From the NCBI RefSeq assembly GCF_031885415.1, contig NZ_CP116871.1:3100001-3164000 (forward strand): a stretch of DNA of 64,000 nucleotides. Direction: 5' to 3'. This stretch comes from Microbacterium forte. Lineage in GTDB: Bacteria > Actinomycetota > Actinomycetes > Actinomycetales > Microbacteriaceae. The notes below the pieces were generated by a model. It had not been told where the DNA came from. It did not search any database and saw nothing but the letters and a program-made list of their open reading frames with translations. Both the position numbers and the translations under genes were made by a program. Below, in pieces: positions 26,181 to 34,823 of the stretch; the stretch's first letter is position 1; each line of letters begins with the position of its first letter.

Positions 26181-27146
26181 ATGGTCTTCATCGGTTTTCA
26201 TGCCTCGCACGAGCAGATCGCACCGAGCGCGCTTCTCGACGCGGTGATCGGCGCCGAACGCGCGGGGTTCGACGGAGCCATGTGCTCCGACCACCTCGCG
26301 CCGTGGACCAGAGCCCAGGGCGAGTCCGGCTTCGCGCTGAGCTGGATCGCGGCCGCGCTCGCCTGCACGGAGTTCTCGATCGGGATGGTCAATGCCCCCG
26401 GGCAGCGCTATCACCCGGTGATGATCGCCCAGGCGTTCGCGACTCTCGAGGAGATGTTCCCCGGTCGCTTCTGGGCGGCGATGGGTAGCGGCGAGGCGGT
26501 CAACGAGCACGTGACCGGCGACCCTTGGCCCGAGAAGCGGGTCCGCAACGAGCGACTGCGCGAGAGCGTCGACGTGATCCGCCGACTGATCGAGGGCGAA
26601 GAGGTCGACCACGACGGCCTGGTGCGTGTCCACGAAGCGCGAGTGTGGAGCAGGCCGGCCGAACCACCGCCCCTGTTCGCGACCGCGGTGAGCGCCGAGA
26701 CCGCGGAGTGGGCAGCCGCGTGGGCGCAGGGTCTCGCGACCGTGATCCAGGAGCCCGCTGCGCTGCAGCGGGTCGTCGACGCCTACCGAGGCACCGGGGG
26801 CTCTGGCCCCTGCATCCTGCAGGTGCACCTCAGCCTCGCGGAGAGCGACGAGGCGGCGTTCGCCATCGCCCGCGAGCAGTGGACCAACGGTCTGCTCTCG
26901 CCCCCGCAGACCTGGGATCTCGAGCAGCCCGAGGACTTCGAGGCGGCGGTGGCCGGCCTCGACAGGAACGAGCTGCGAAAGGCCGTGCTGATCGACCATG
27001 ACGCCTCGGCGTTGGCCGGCCGCATCGCCGATCTCGCGGAGATCGGATTCGATCGCGTGTATCTGCACCACGTCGGCACCGAGCAGTCGTACTTCCTCGC
27101 CGCCGCAGAAGCCGAGCTCATCCCCGCACTCAAGGAGCGACTGTGA
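26181..27146 (+). CDS. LLM-class flavin oxidoreductase (TIGR03885-like)
   Basis: 321 residues, a luciferase-like TIM-barrel. FIGFHASHEQIAPSALL at the N-terminus, GMVNAPGQRYHPVMIAQAFATLEEM, and a GSGEAVNEHVTG loop fit the TIGR03885 family, described as a probable non-F420 flavin-dependent branch. The gene is joined by an ATGA overlap to a GH13 enzyme of the trehalose-synthase-like type, an association I recall from other actinobacteria. The reaction is unknown; FMN or F420 use cannot be told from sequence alone. Confidence 0.85.
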   Translation: MVFIGFHASHEQIAPSALLDAVIGAERAGFDGAMCSDHLAPWTRAQGESGFALSWIAAALACTEFSIGMVNAPGQRYHPVMIAQAFATLEEMFPGRFWAAMGSGEAVNEHVTGDPWPEKRVRNERLRESVDVIRRLIEGEEVDHDGLVRVHEARVWSRPAEPPPLFATAVSAETAEWAAAWAQGLATVIQEPAALQRVVDAYRGTGGSGPCILQVHLSLAESDEAAFAIAREQWTNGLLSPPQTWDLEQPEDFEAAVAGLDRNELRKAVLIDHDASALAGRIADLAEIGFDRVYLHHVGTEQSYFLAAAEAELIPALKERL

Positions 27147-28807
27147 AGATCACCGATACGAGCGACCTCTGGTGGAAGACCGCGGTCGTCTACTGCCTCG
27201 ATGTCGAGACCTTCCTCGACTCGAACGGAGACGGGGTCGGCGACCTGCAGGGCCTCGCCCAGCGGATCGACTACCTGTCGCAGCTCGGCGTCACCTGCCT
27301 GTGGCTGATGCCGTTCTATCCGAGCCCCGACCGTGACGACGGCTACGACGTCAGCGACTTCTACGGCGTCGACTCGCGCCTCGGCACCCACGGCGACTTC
27401 GTCGAGGTCATCCGCACCGCGCGCGATCGGGGGATGCGGGTGATCGTCGACCTGGTCATCAACCACACCTCCGACCGGCATCCGTGGTTCCTCGCCGCCA
27501 AGCGCAGCGTCGACTCGCCCTACCGGGACTATTACGTCTGGCGCGACGACGCGCCTCCGAAGGGTCAGAAGAACGAGGTCTTCCCCGGCCAGGCGAACGG
27601 CATCTGGGGCAAGGACGAGAAGTCGGGGCAGTGGTATCAGCACAGCTTCTACGAGCACCAGCCCGACCTGAACATCGCCAATCCCCGCGTGCGCGACGAG
27701 ATCGCGAAGATCATCGGGTTCTGGCTGCAGCTGGGCGTCTCGGGGTTCCGCGTCGATGCCGTACCGTTCCTCCTCGAGATCCCCGAGGGCGCCGGCATCC
27801 CCGAGCCGCACGATCTGCTGCGCGACATCCGCCGGTTCCTGCAACGCCGGTCGAGCGAGGCGATCCTGCTCGGCGAGGTCAACCTGCCCTACGACGAGCA
27901 GGTGCAGTACTTCGGTGGTGACGACGGCGACGAGCTCACGATGCAGTTCGACTTCGTCGGGATGCAGTCGCTGTACCTGTCGTTCGCGCGCAAGGACCCC
28001 GCGCCTCTGATCGAAGCGCTGCGGGCCCGACCCGTGCTCGGCTCTGAGGTGCAGTGGGCGAACTTCCTGCGCAACCACGACGAGCTGACCCTCGACAAGC
28101 TCAGTGACAGCGAGCGGAACGAGGTGTTCGAGGCGTTCGCGCCCGACGAGCGGCAGCGGGTGTTCGGACGAGGCATCACCCGGCGCCTCCCGCCGATGCT
28201 CGACGGCGATCCGCGCCGCATCCGCATGGCCTACAGCCTGCTGTTCACCCTGCCCGGCACGCCTGTGCTCTTCTACGGTGAGGAGATCGGCATGGGCGAG
28301 AACATCGAGATCCCGGGCAGGGAGGCCGTGCGGACTCCGATGCAGTGGTCCGACGATCGCAACGGAGGATTCTCGGATGCCGCGCCCAGCCGGCTCGTCG
28401 CCCGTCCGCCGTCCGACGGGTATGCGCCGGAGCACGTGAACGTCGCCGCCCAGCTGGCCGACCGCGGCTCACTGCTGTACTTCATCCGCGCTCTCACCTC
28501 GAGCTACCGGATCTCGCCGGAACTCGGATGGGGCACGCTCGAGGTCATCGACCAGCCTGCCGAGTCGCTGCTCGTGCACTCGCTCTCGGCGGACGTCGGC
28601 CGGATGATCGCCCTCCACAACTTCGCAGAGGTGCCGGTGACCACGTCCTTCCGGCTGTCCGACGAGCCGGAGGGCACGACTCTCGTCGACCTCCTCGAGG
28701 CGTCACGCCTGGCACTCGACGCAAAGGGCGGGGTCGAGCTGGAGGTGCCGGCGTACGGCTACCGCTGGCTTCGCGTATCGCGTCCCGGTGATGGCCGAGT
28801 GACCTGA
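27143..28807 (+). CDS. Alpha-amylase family protein (trehalose synthase-like GH13)
   Basis: 554 residues. GH13 conserved regions are all visible: DLVINHTS (region I), GFRVDAVPF (nucleophile Asp, II), ILLGEVNLP (acid/base Glu, III) and NFLRNHDEL (stabiliser Asp, IV). SNGDGVGDLQGLAQRIDYL and a C-terminal beta domain match trehalose-synthase/oligo-1,6-glucosidase-like GH13. It acts on alpha-glucans or alpha-glucosides in the cytoplasm; maltose-trehalose isomerisation is possible but not certain. It is translationally coupled to the LLM oxidoreductase. Confidence 0.88.
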   Translation: MKITDTSDLWWKTAVVYCLDVETFLDSNGDGVGDLQGLAQRIDYLSQLGVTCLWLMPFYPSPDRDDGYDVSDFYGVDSRLGTHGDFVEVIRTARDRGMRVIVDLVINHTSDRHPWFLAAKRSVDSPYRDYYVWRDDAPPKGQKNEVFPGQANGIWGKDEKSGQWYQHSFYEHQPDLNIANPRVRDEIAKIIGFWLQLGVSGFRVDAVPFLLEIPEGAGIPEPHDLLRDIRRFLQRRSSEAILLGEVNLPYDEQVQYFGGDDGDELTMQFDFVGMQSLYLSFARKDPAPLIEALRARPVLGSEVQWANFLRNHDELTLDKLSDSERNEVFEAFAPDERQRVFGRGITRRLPPMLDGDPRRIRMAYSLLFTLPGTPVLFYGEEIGMGENIEIPGREAVRTPMQWSDDRNGGFSDAAPSRLVARPPSDGYAPEHVNVAAQLADRGSLLYFIRALTSSYRISPELGWGTLEVIDQPAESLLVHSLSADVGRMIALHNFAEVPVTTSFRLSDEPEGTTLVDLLEASRLALDAKGGVELEVPAYGYRWLRVSRPGDGRVT

Positions 28808-28852
28808 CCGGCGACCCATCTCGTCGGCTCCCGGGTGCCGCAGATCGTCGCG

Positions 28853-29713
28853 TCAGTCGCCGGCGCCGCGTGCACCCTGCACCTCGAGCACCACGGCGGG
28901 GAGCTCTCCGGCCAGTTCGCGGGCGAGGAACCCGAGGCCCATCCGCTCGGCCAGCCGGTCGCCCGCGCGGGCATGTGCCCAGGCCCCCCACACCGCAGCG
29001 CGTTCCGGGTCGAGCCCTCGGGCCGCGAAACCCGTGATGGTGCCTGCGGCCACATCTCCCGAACCGGCGGTGCCGAGGCCGGGTCCGCCGACATCGAGGC
29101 GCCACACCGCACCCGACGGCGCGACGACCGCGGAGTAGCAGTGGATCACGGCATCGAGCTCTCGTGCGAGGGGCCGAAGGTCGCTGAAGAGGTCATCGAC
29201 AGGGCGCCCCAGCAGCAGCTCTGCTTCGTCGAGGTTGGCATTGATGATCAGGGACCGCGGAAGATCGGACCGCGGCACCTCTCTCACGGCTCCGACGGCG
29301 AAGGCGTCGACGACGAGGCAGGCGATGTCGTGGCCTGCCAGCCGCCGCAGCCACTCGGCGGCATGCTCCGGATCATCCAACCCCGGCCCGACCAGGACCG
29401 CATCGGCCCCGTCGAAGGCCGTGCTCAGGGCATCCGGTGTCGGCTCGTCTGCAGCGGGCGACTCGTAGATCCCTGCTTCGGGCACGGTGATGCGCACGAC
29501 ATCGGCGATGGCGGCATCGGTCGTCACGGCGACCTTTCCCGCTCCGACGCGCAGCGCCGCCTCGGCGGCCAGGACGACCGCGCCCGCCGACAGAGGGGAG
29601 CCGCCGATGATCATCGCCGTTCCCCGGGAATTCTTCGAGTCGCCGGGGTCGGGGAGTCCCCACTGCTGCAGGAGGCGCGGCGTGACGGTCGTCGGCTCAC
29701 TCGGGACGGACAT
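28853..29713 (-). CDS. nnrD: ADP-dependent NAD(P)H-hydrate dehydratase
   Basis: 286 residues with a ribokinase-like fold. Diagnostic segments are RGTAMIIGGSPLSAGAVVLAAEAALRVGAG near the N-terminus (read in parts), VLVGPGLDD, and the nucleotide/active-site motif GTAGSGDVAAGTITGFAARG. The enzyme repairs NADHX/NADPHX using ADP. The epimerase NnrE domain is not fused here. ATG 29713 was chosen; it overlaps the end of the upstream phosphatase gene by 17 nt, so the two are probably cotranscribed. Confidence 0.9.
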   Translation of the reverse strand: MSVPSEPTTVTPRLLQQWGLPDPGDSKNSRGTAMIIGGSPLSAGAVVLAAEAALRVGAGKVAVTTDAAIADVVRITVPEAGIYESPAADEPTPDALSTAFDGADAVLVGPGLDDPEHAAEWLRRLAGHDIACLVVDAFAVGAVREVPRSDLPRSLIINANLDEAELLLGRPVDDLFSDLRPLARELDAVIHCYSAVVAPSGAVWRLDVGGPGLGTAGSGDVAAGTITGFAARGLDPERAAVWGAWAHARAGDRLAERMGLGFLARELAGELPAVVLEVQGARGAGD

Positions 29714-30416
29714 CGGGGCTCCCTGGGTGCACGGTGACCGCCGCACCCAGCTGCTCGAGGTGGCTCACATCCGAGAAGTCGATGAGTCGCCACTGCTCGC
29801 CGTCGAACCGGAGCCGCGTCACGGAGGCATTGAGGACGGTGTTCGCGGACGCGAACTCCATGAGGCGCTTCTCGTCCATCCCGGTCAGCAGCGCCATCAG
29901 CAGCATGACGACAGCATCGTGGGCGACGACCAGTCCCACTCGCGCATCCGCATCGAGTGCGTCGTGCAGGAACGACCGCAGACGAAGCGCGACGTCGGCC
30001 CAGGACTCGCCACCGGGTGGCCGGTGATAGTACTTGCCCAGACGCGCGCGACGAACGGCCTCCTCGGGGTGCCGCGCGGCGACGCCCCACCGCGTCAGCA
30101 GATCGAGGATGCCGAGCTCCCTGTCGCGCAGTCGCTCGTCGGTGAGCACCTGCTCGACGGCCGGGGCGTCTTCCATGCTGAGCGCGAACGTCTGCTGTGC
30201 ACGCAGGTACGGCGACAACCAGGCGACCTGCGGCGAGATGGCGCCGCCGTGCAGTGCGGCCGACAGCGCCCGCGACTGTTCTGCACCTGTCTCCGACAAC
30301 GGCACGTCGGCATCTCGGCTCGCGAGCTCGATCATCTCTGCGCGCGCTGCCTCCGCTGCGGTCGCGGCGATGTTACCCACACTCTCCCCGTGCCTGACCA
30401 GCCACAGCTCTTCCAC
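29697..30416 (-). CDS. Histidine phosphatase family protein
   Basis: 239 residues. The phosphoglycerate-mutase-like catalytic motif LVRHGESVGN is at the very N-terminus (His ~9), the second catalytic His lies in LVVAHDAVVM, and the SETGAEQSRALSAAL motif lies between. I chose GTG 30416, which has GGGAG 7 nt upstream and follows the preceding stop by one base; a longer ATG start would overlap that gene by 41 nt. The substrate is unknown. Confidence 0.88.
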   Translation of the reverse strand: MEELWLVRHGESVGNIAATAAEAARAEMIELASRDADVPLSETGAEQSRALSAALHGGAISPQVAWLSPYLRAQQTFALSMEDAPAVEQVLTDERLRDRELGILDLLTRWGVAARHPEEAVRRARLGKYYHRPPGGESWADVALRLRSFLHDALDADARVGLVVAHDAVVMLLMALLTGMDEKRLMEFASANTVLNASVTRLRFDGEQWRLIDFSDVSHLEQLGAAVTVHPGSPDVRPE

Positions 30417-30417
30417 G

Positions 30418-30669
30418 TCACAGCTCCCAATCGTCGAACGGAAGGCTCCAGGGGCCATGGTCCGGCTCGACGTGGTCGTCTTTCTCGACCGAGATCACCA
30501 CCCGTGTCGTCGCGCGGATGAGCACGCTGATGCTGCGCCCTTCGGCAGACAGGGTCACGAACGCCGGCGGCGAGGACGCAGCCGCTTCGATCTCAGCCAT
30601 GATCTCGTTCAGGGGCTGATCGTCCTGAAGCACGAAGCTTCTGCCGTCGATCTCAATATGAGTTCTCAC
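30418..30669 (-). CDS. Small hypothetical protein, paralogue of 39550-39831
   Basis: 83 residues, beginning at GTG 30669 with AAGGAG just upstream. The sequence (VRTHIEIDGRSFVLQDDQ ... SISVLIRATTRVVISVE) aligns along its length with the protein encoded at 39550-39831: a beta strand, a QDxxL helix region, then two beta strands ending in VxISV/VSIAV. This is a small alpha/beta actinobacterial family without a known role. It leads the operon with the histidine phosphatase and NnrD. Confidence 0.75.
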   Translation of the reverse strand: MRTHIEIDGRSFVLQDDQPLNEIMAEIEAAASSPPAFVTLSAEGRSISVLIRATTRVVISVEKDDHVEPDHGPWSLPFDDWEL

Positions 30670-30796
30670 GGTTCTCCTTCCCCTCGTGGGCGACGTTAGG
30701 CGAGACGGTCGAGTGTGCAGAGGGCCTTGCGCCCGGGGCGCGCAGTGGTTAGCGGTTTCGCCGCCGAGCGCGGGCGGCACTCTCTACGATGGGGTG

Positions 30797-31189
30797 ATGC
30801 AGGTCTTGGACACTCTCGCTCTCGTCGGTGAGGTGCTCTCCTGGGTGGGCCTCGGCATCGGTCTGCCGCTGCTTCTGCTGGCGTTCCTCATCCGCACGGT
30901 CGAGGGAGCGTGGCTGCCGATCGAGATCGCGGTCATCGAGCGCGAGGGCTCTCTGATCGGCCGCTGGTTCGCCGGCGGCGACTTTCACGAGAGGGCTCTG
31001 AGAAGGCACGAGGCCGTCACGACGGATGATGGCTGGGCCGACGGAGTGGTCAGCGCGAACAACCCCGCCCATGCGCGGGTGGGCGAACCGCCTCACACGC
31101 GGCGCGTCATCCTGACCCTGGGGATCGTGTTCGCCGGCGTAGGGTTCGTCGGACTCGTCGTGTCGCTGCTGCCGCTGCTGATGTCCTAG
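30797..31189 (+). CDS. Hypothetical membrane protein
   Basis: 130 residues with two TM helices: VGEVLSWVGLGIGLPLLLLAFL near the N-terminus and LTLGIVFAGVGFVGLVVSLLPLLM at the C-terminus. Between them is a hydrophilic ~70-residue domain (GAWLPIEIAVIEREG ... GRWFAGGDFHERALRRHEAV) that may fold as a small beta unit. A TACGAT -10 (30785-30790) lies 6 nt before the ATG, which indicates a leaderless mRNA. No family name is recognised. Confidence 0.75.
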   Translation: MQVLDTLALVGEVLSWVGLGIGLPLLLLAFLIRTVEGAWLPIEIAVIEREGSLIGRWFAGGDFHERALRRHEAVTTDDGWADGVVSANNPAHARVGEPPHTRRVILTLGIVFAGVGFVGLVVSLLPLLMS

Positions 31190-31207
31190 CTCGATAGTGT
31201 GACGCTC

Positions 31208-31822
31208 ATGCAGGACTCCGCCGACATCCCCCCGTCCACCCCGCTGGATGACTGGTTGGACGCACTGAGTCGACCGACGGGTTCTCCCGGGGGAGGTGCG
31301 GCGTCCGGTGTGATGCTGGCGATCGCCGCCTCGCTGATGAGCATGGTCGGCGGGTATTCCGATGACGATCCGCGAGCGGCGGACATCGTCGACCGCCTCG
31401 CCCGGCAGCGGGCTGAGGCGCTGCGAGCGGTCGAGGCGGACGGCGTCGTCTCTTCGAGCTTCGGGGCGGCGCTCGCTCTGCCGAGCGACGACCCCTCCCG
31501 CGACGAGCGCGTGCGCAACGCTGCTGTCGAGGCGGCCCGGTCAGCAGCGCAGGTCGGCGTGATCGGCATGGCGATGCTGCGCGACGTGCGCGTGCTCGTC
31601 GAGGCGGGCAACCCGCATATCGTCGTCGATCTCGCGGTGGCGGCGGAGGCGCTCCGTGCCGGACTGTCGGGGGGAGCCATGAACATTCGCGCGAACCTGC
31701 AGATCGCGCGTCGTCACGGCGCCGAGACGCTGGCCGATCTCGAGGCCGACGTCGAGCGCGTCGCGGGTGCGGAGCGAGAGGTCGGGGAGATCATCCGGGA
31801 GCTGTCCTCACGCCTGGACTGA
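31208..31822 (+). CDS. Cyclodeaminase/cyclohydrolase family protein
   Basis: About 204 residues, helical, with the SPGGGAASGVMLAIAASLMSMV nucleotide/folate-loop motif (given in part) of the FTCD cyclodeaminase/FchA family. The family processes formiminotetrahydrofolate or methenyl-tetrahydrofolate. The C-terminal helix LQIARRHGAETLADLE is also typical. Two starts are possible: GTG 31199, or ATG 31208, which lies 7 nt behind a TAGTGT -10 in the leaderless pattern and is preferred. The stop overlaps the convergent glycosyltransferase gene by 15 nt. Confidence 0.85.
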   Translation: MQDSADIPPSTPLDDWLDALSRPTGSPGGGAASGVMLAIAASLMSMVGGYSDDDPRAADIVDRLARQRAEALRAVEADGVVSSSFGAALALPSDDPSRDERVRNAAVEAARSAAQVGVIGMAMLRDVRVLVEAGNPHIVVDLAVAAEALRAGLSGGAMNIRANLQIARRHGAETLADLEADVERVAGAEREVGEIIRELSSRLD

Positions 31823-32659
31823 GCGAACGCCGGTGCCCGATGCGACCCGGCGATATCCGTCGCCGTGGGGTTCGACCGCGCCGCCCTCGATGAAGCTGTC
31901 TATCCAGCCGCGCATCGGCCACTCGCCCCAGCGCTCGGCGAACAGGGCGCCGTTGCGCAGGATGTCGTCGAGGTGGCGCCACGGCGGAGAACCGGCCGGG
32001 TGCCACTGGTGGTAGGCGTGCGCGCCGCCGACCCACTGCACTCGCATGCCGAGAGACCGAGCCCGTCGGCCCAGGTCGGTGTCTTCGGCGCCATACCCTT
32101 CATACGCCTCGTCGAAGCCGCCGAGACGCGTCCACGTCTCAGTGGTCACTGCGAACGACAGCGACCAGAAGAGATCGAACTCGTCATCGGTCGCCGTCAC
32201 CACGTCGCCGTCCGGTGGCAGGGGACGAGCCGGATGCGGTCGGGTCATGGTGCCGAGGTCGGCCATCCTCGACGGACGCTGCACGCTGTGCAGGTAGGTC
32301 ACCGGTCCGCAGAGCAGGTCGTGCGGGTGGTCCTGTGCTGCGTCGACGTATCTCTCGAGCAGGTCCGGACCCGGCAGGCAGTCGACATCGAGGAACACGA
32401 GCAGGTCGACACCGTGATCCAGCGCGAGCGCGGCGGCGGCGTTGCGCGCCGCGCCGACGCGCATGCCGTCGCGGCCGGGCGGCACATGCACGGACAGAAC
32501 TGACGGCACTGCGGGCGGTGCGTCGACGTCGAGCCACGCCTCGACACGCACGACCTCGATGCCCGGCGTGCGCACCTCGGTGAGGAATCGGCGCTGGCGC
32601 TGCAGGTGGTCGAGACGGTTCATCGATGCCGGGGTGATGACGGCGACGCGGATGCTCAT
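31808..32659 (-). CDS. Glycosyltransferase family 2 (galactosyltransferase-like)
   Basis: 283 residues. The GT-A fold contains VFLDVDCLPG (DxD metal site) and GGFDEAYEGYGAEDTDLGRR, the C-terminal ED acceptor/catalytic motif found in galactosyltransferase-like GT2 enzymes. No TM segments, so it is cytoplasmic or peripheral. ATG 32659 overlaps the upstream gene's stop as ATGA. It is the last gene of the leftward arm of a divergent glycan cluster. Donor and acceptor are unknown. A second GT2 with the same motif order lies at 37915-39216. Confidence 0.88.
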   Translation of the reverse strand: MSIRVAVITPASMNRLDHLQRQRRFLTEVRTPGIEVVRVEAWLDVDAPPAVPSVLSVHVPPGRDGMRVGAARNAAAALALDHGVDLLVFLDVDCLPGPDLLERYVDAAQDHPHDLLCGPVTYLHSVQRPSRMADLGTMTRPHPARPLPPDGDVVTATDDEFDLFWSLSFAVTTETWTRLGGFDEAYEGYGAEDTDLGRRARSLGMRVQWVGGAHAYHQWHPAGSPPWRHLDDILRNGALFAERWGEWPMRGWIDSFIEGGAVEPHGDGYRRVASGTGVRSVQA

Positions 32660-33681
32660 CGCGCCAGCTCCTCGATCGCGGCCGCGGCTCGTGCGGCAGA
32701 ACCCGACACCTGCCACACGTCCCAGCGGGGAGCGGTGTCGGCTGCGCGCCGGATGCTGTCGACCACCTCGGCCGGCGACGCGTCAGCCGCGACGGTCCGG
32801 GCGAGCCCGTGGGCGGCCAGCACGCGGGCCATCTCCTTCTGCTCGTCGAAGGGTCGCTCCTGGGCGATGACGACAGCTCGGGCATCCGCGGCCGCGAGGT
32901 CCGCGATGCTGTTCTGACCCGCCGCGCTCACGACGACGGTCGCACGGCACAGCAGCGGCCACACGTCGTCGATGCGATCGTCGCTGCCCGCCCCTGCGTT
33001 TTCGACGACCCATCCGTCTGCGCTCAGCAGCTCCCTCGTCTGCGCGAGCCGCACCGGGTCGAGCGCGCGGCCGAGGAACAGCACGCGGCGCACGTCGTCA
33101 GCGTCTGCGTCTGCGTCTGCCTCGGTGCAAGCGCGGCCGTCGTAGCGCGAGATCGCGCCGACCGATCGCACGCGGTCCTCGCGACCGATGAGGGCCTTCG
33201 CGGGGATCGTGCCGGGAGCCCAGGGCGCCAGGATGCGGTCGGCGAGGTCGTAGCCCAGACGGTGCGGAGCGTCGGTGCGATCGCCCGGCTGCGCGACGGA
33301 GATCGTCGGCACCCCCAGCAGACGAGCCAGGATCGTGACCTCGACGCTGACGTCGACGACGAATGCGGACGTCGGGTGAATCGCCACCCATTCCGCGATC
33401 GCCGCGAGGCGGGCCTGGTGGCCAGGGTGCCCGAGCGGCGCCCAGTGCAGGGTGCCTCGGGCTGTGACATCGCCGAGCTCATGCGCCTCGCGGCTCACAC
33501 CGTCGGGCCCCACGACGGCGTCGGAGTCGGAGGGCAGCTGGACCCATACGGTCTCCGGCGGCAACGAGGCGGGTTCGGGAAGGCTCGAGAACACCGTCAC
33601 CTCGTCTCCGAGGTGCGGGCGGATCGCTTGCATCCGGGTCATGTGGCCCCAGCCGTGATGATGCACGTACCAGCCGATCAT
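32656..33681 (-). CDS. Glycosyltransferase, GT28/MurG-like (GT-B)
   Basis: 341 residues. The N-terminal MIGWYVHHHGWGHMTRM carries the GxGHxxR loop of GT28-type glycosyltransferases; the C-terminal part has VVVSAAGQNSIADLAAADAR and QERPFDEQKEMARVL, the donor-binding region. It overlaps both neighbours by ATGA. A short Ala-Asp repeat (TEADADADADDV) sits at the domain linker. It acts inside the cell; no specificity can be given. Confidence 0.82.
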   Translation of the reverse strand: MIGWYVHHHGWGHMTRMQAIRPHLGDEVTVFSSLPEPASLPPETVWVQLPSDSDAVVGPDGVSREAHELGDVTARGTLHWAPLGHPGHQARLAAIAEWVAIHPTSAFVVDVSVEVTILARLLGVPTISVAQPGDRTDAPHRLGYDLADRILAPWAPGTIPAKALIGREDRVRSVGAISRYDGRACTEADADADADDVRRVLFLGRALDPVRLAQTRELLSADGWVVENAGAGSDDRIDDVWPLLCRATVVVSAAGQNSIADLAAADARAVVIAQERPFDEQKEMARVLAAHGLARTVAADASPAEVVDSIRRAADTAPRWDVWQVSGSAARAAAAIEELAR

Positions 33682-34823
33682 GCTCCGACCGCCTCTGCGT
33701 CGGCGAGCTCGTGCGCGGGCACCGCGCTCTGAGCGGCGACGGTGAGGACCCGCTCGATCTCGCGGTGCCTGTGATCGAGCGAGTGGCGCGCGGAGGCGGC
33801 CTCGCGCACGACCCGACGCGACAGCCCCAGCCGTGTCTGCTCGACCAGCGCCGTCGCGGCGTGGGCGAGTGCATCGGTGTCGGCGGAGGGCACGATGGCG
33901 GTGCCGGGGATTCCGGCCAGCACTTCGCTGGTGCCGCCGGAGTCGAAGGCGGCGACGGGCGTGCCGGTCATGAGCGCCTCGGCCATCACCAGTCCGAAGG
34001 GCTCCGACCACACCGGGGTCACGAGAGCGACGGATGCTGCCCCGACGAGGGCCGAGAGCTCGGGCTGACGCAGGGCTCCGACATAGTCGATGCCGTGGCC
34101 GAGCAGCGGTCGGACCTCCCGATCGAAGTACGCGGCATCGCCCACGCGGCCGGCGAGCTTCAGCCGCGCGCCTGCCCGCCGCGCGGCGATGATGGCGAGG
34201 TGCGGCGCCTTCTCGGGCACGATCCGTCCGAACCACACCCAGTCGCCTCCGCCGGGCCCCAGGCTCCACTGCGCCGTGTCGACGCCGTTGGTGAAGACGA
34301 ACGCCTCGACGCCCTCGGCCGACCAGGCCCGCGCCGTGTACTGGCTGACCGCGAGGAATCGGTGCGGCGACGTTCCGGTGAGCGCGTTCGAGGCGATCAC
34401 CATGTCGGCGAGGGGCGGCGTGTGCAGCGTGGTGACGACCGGCACTCCGATGTCACGGCTCCAGAGGATCGGATCCCCGTGGAGACTGTGATTGTCGATG
34501 ACATCGACGCGTGTCGCGGGGGCGTCGAGCTGATCCCGCACGCGCGCGAAAGCATCCGTCATCAGCCGGCGGTGGCCCTCGGGGAAGTCGGTGTCGGACG
34601 CATCCCGTGACTGATGCCAGCGGGGGCTCGGCAGGTGCAGATCGATGTCGGCGCCCAGGAAGTCCGACCCTTCGGCCGCACAGAGCTGCACGTCGTGGCC
34701 ACGGCTGCGCAGCCAGCGCACGCGGTTCCAGACCACGGCCTCCAGGCCGCCGGCGTGCGGTTGGCGGAGGGCATGACGCTCGGGGGCGACGACCATCACC
34801 CGCAACCGCTCGCGGCCGATCAT
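33678..34823 (-). CDS. Glycosyltransferase family 4
   Basis: 381 residues, GT-B fold. FTNGVDTAQW and WFGRIVPEKAPHLAI mark the start of the donor domain, and SEPFGLVMAEALMTGTPVAA contains the retaining-GT E-x7-E motif. The N-terminus has HAGGLEAVVWNRVRWLRSRGHDV, typical of GT4. The ATG at 34823 is in a 4-nt overlap with the upstream gene. It is third from the end in the leftward arm of the cluster. Confidence 0.88.
   Translation of the reverse strand: MIGRERLRVMVVAPERHALRQPHAGGLEAVVWNRVRWLRSRGHDVQLCAAEGSDFLGADIDLHLPSPRWHQSRDASDTDFPEGHRRLMTDAFARVRDQLDAPATRVDVIDNHSLHGDPILWSRDIGVPVVTTLHTPPLADMVIASNALTGTSPHRFLAVSQYTARAWSAEGVEAFVFTNGVDTAQWSLGPGGGDWVWFGRIVPEKAPHLAIIAARRAGARLKLAGRVGDAAYFDREVRPLLGHGIDYVGALRQPELSALVGAASVALVTPVWSEPFGLVMAEALMTGTPVAAFDSGGTSEVLAGIPGTAIVPSADTDALAHAATALVEQTRLGLSRRVVREAASARHSLDHRHREIERVLTVAAQSAVPAHELADAEAVGA

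Noticed and set aside
33110..33125. Short GCGTCT tandem repeats in the GT28-like gene.
   Set aside because: They encode an in-frame Ala-Asp linker within a conserved protein; too few copies for a functional DNA repeat.
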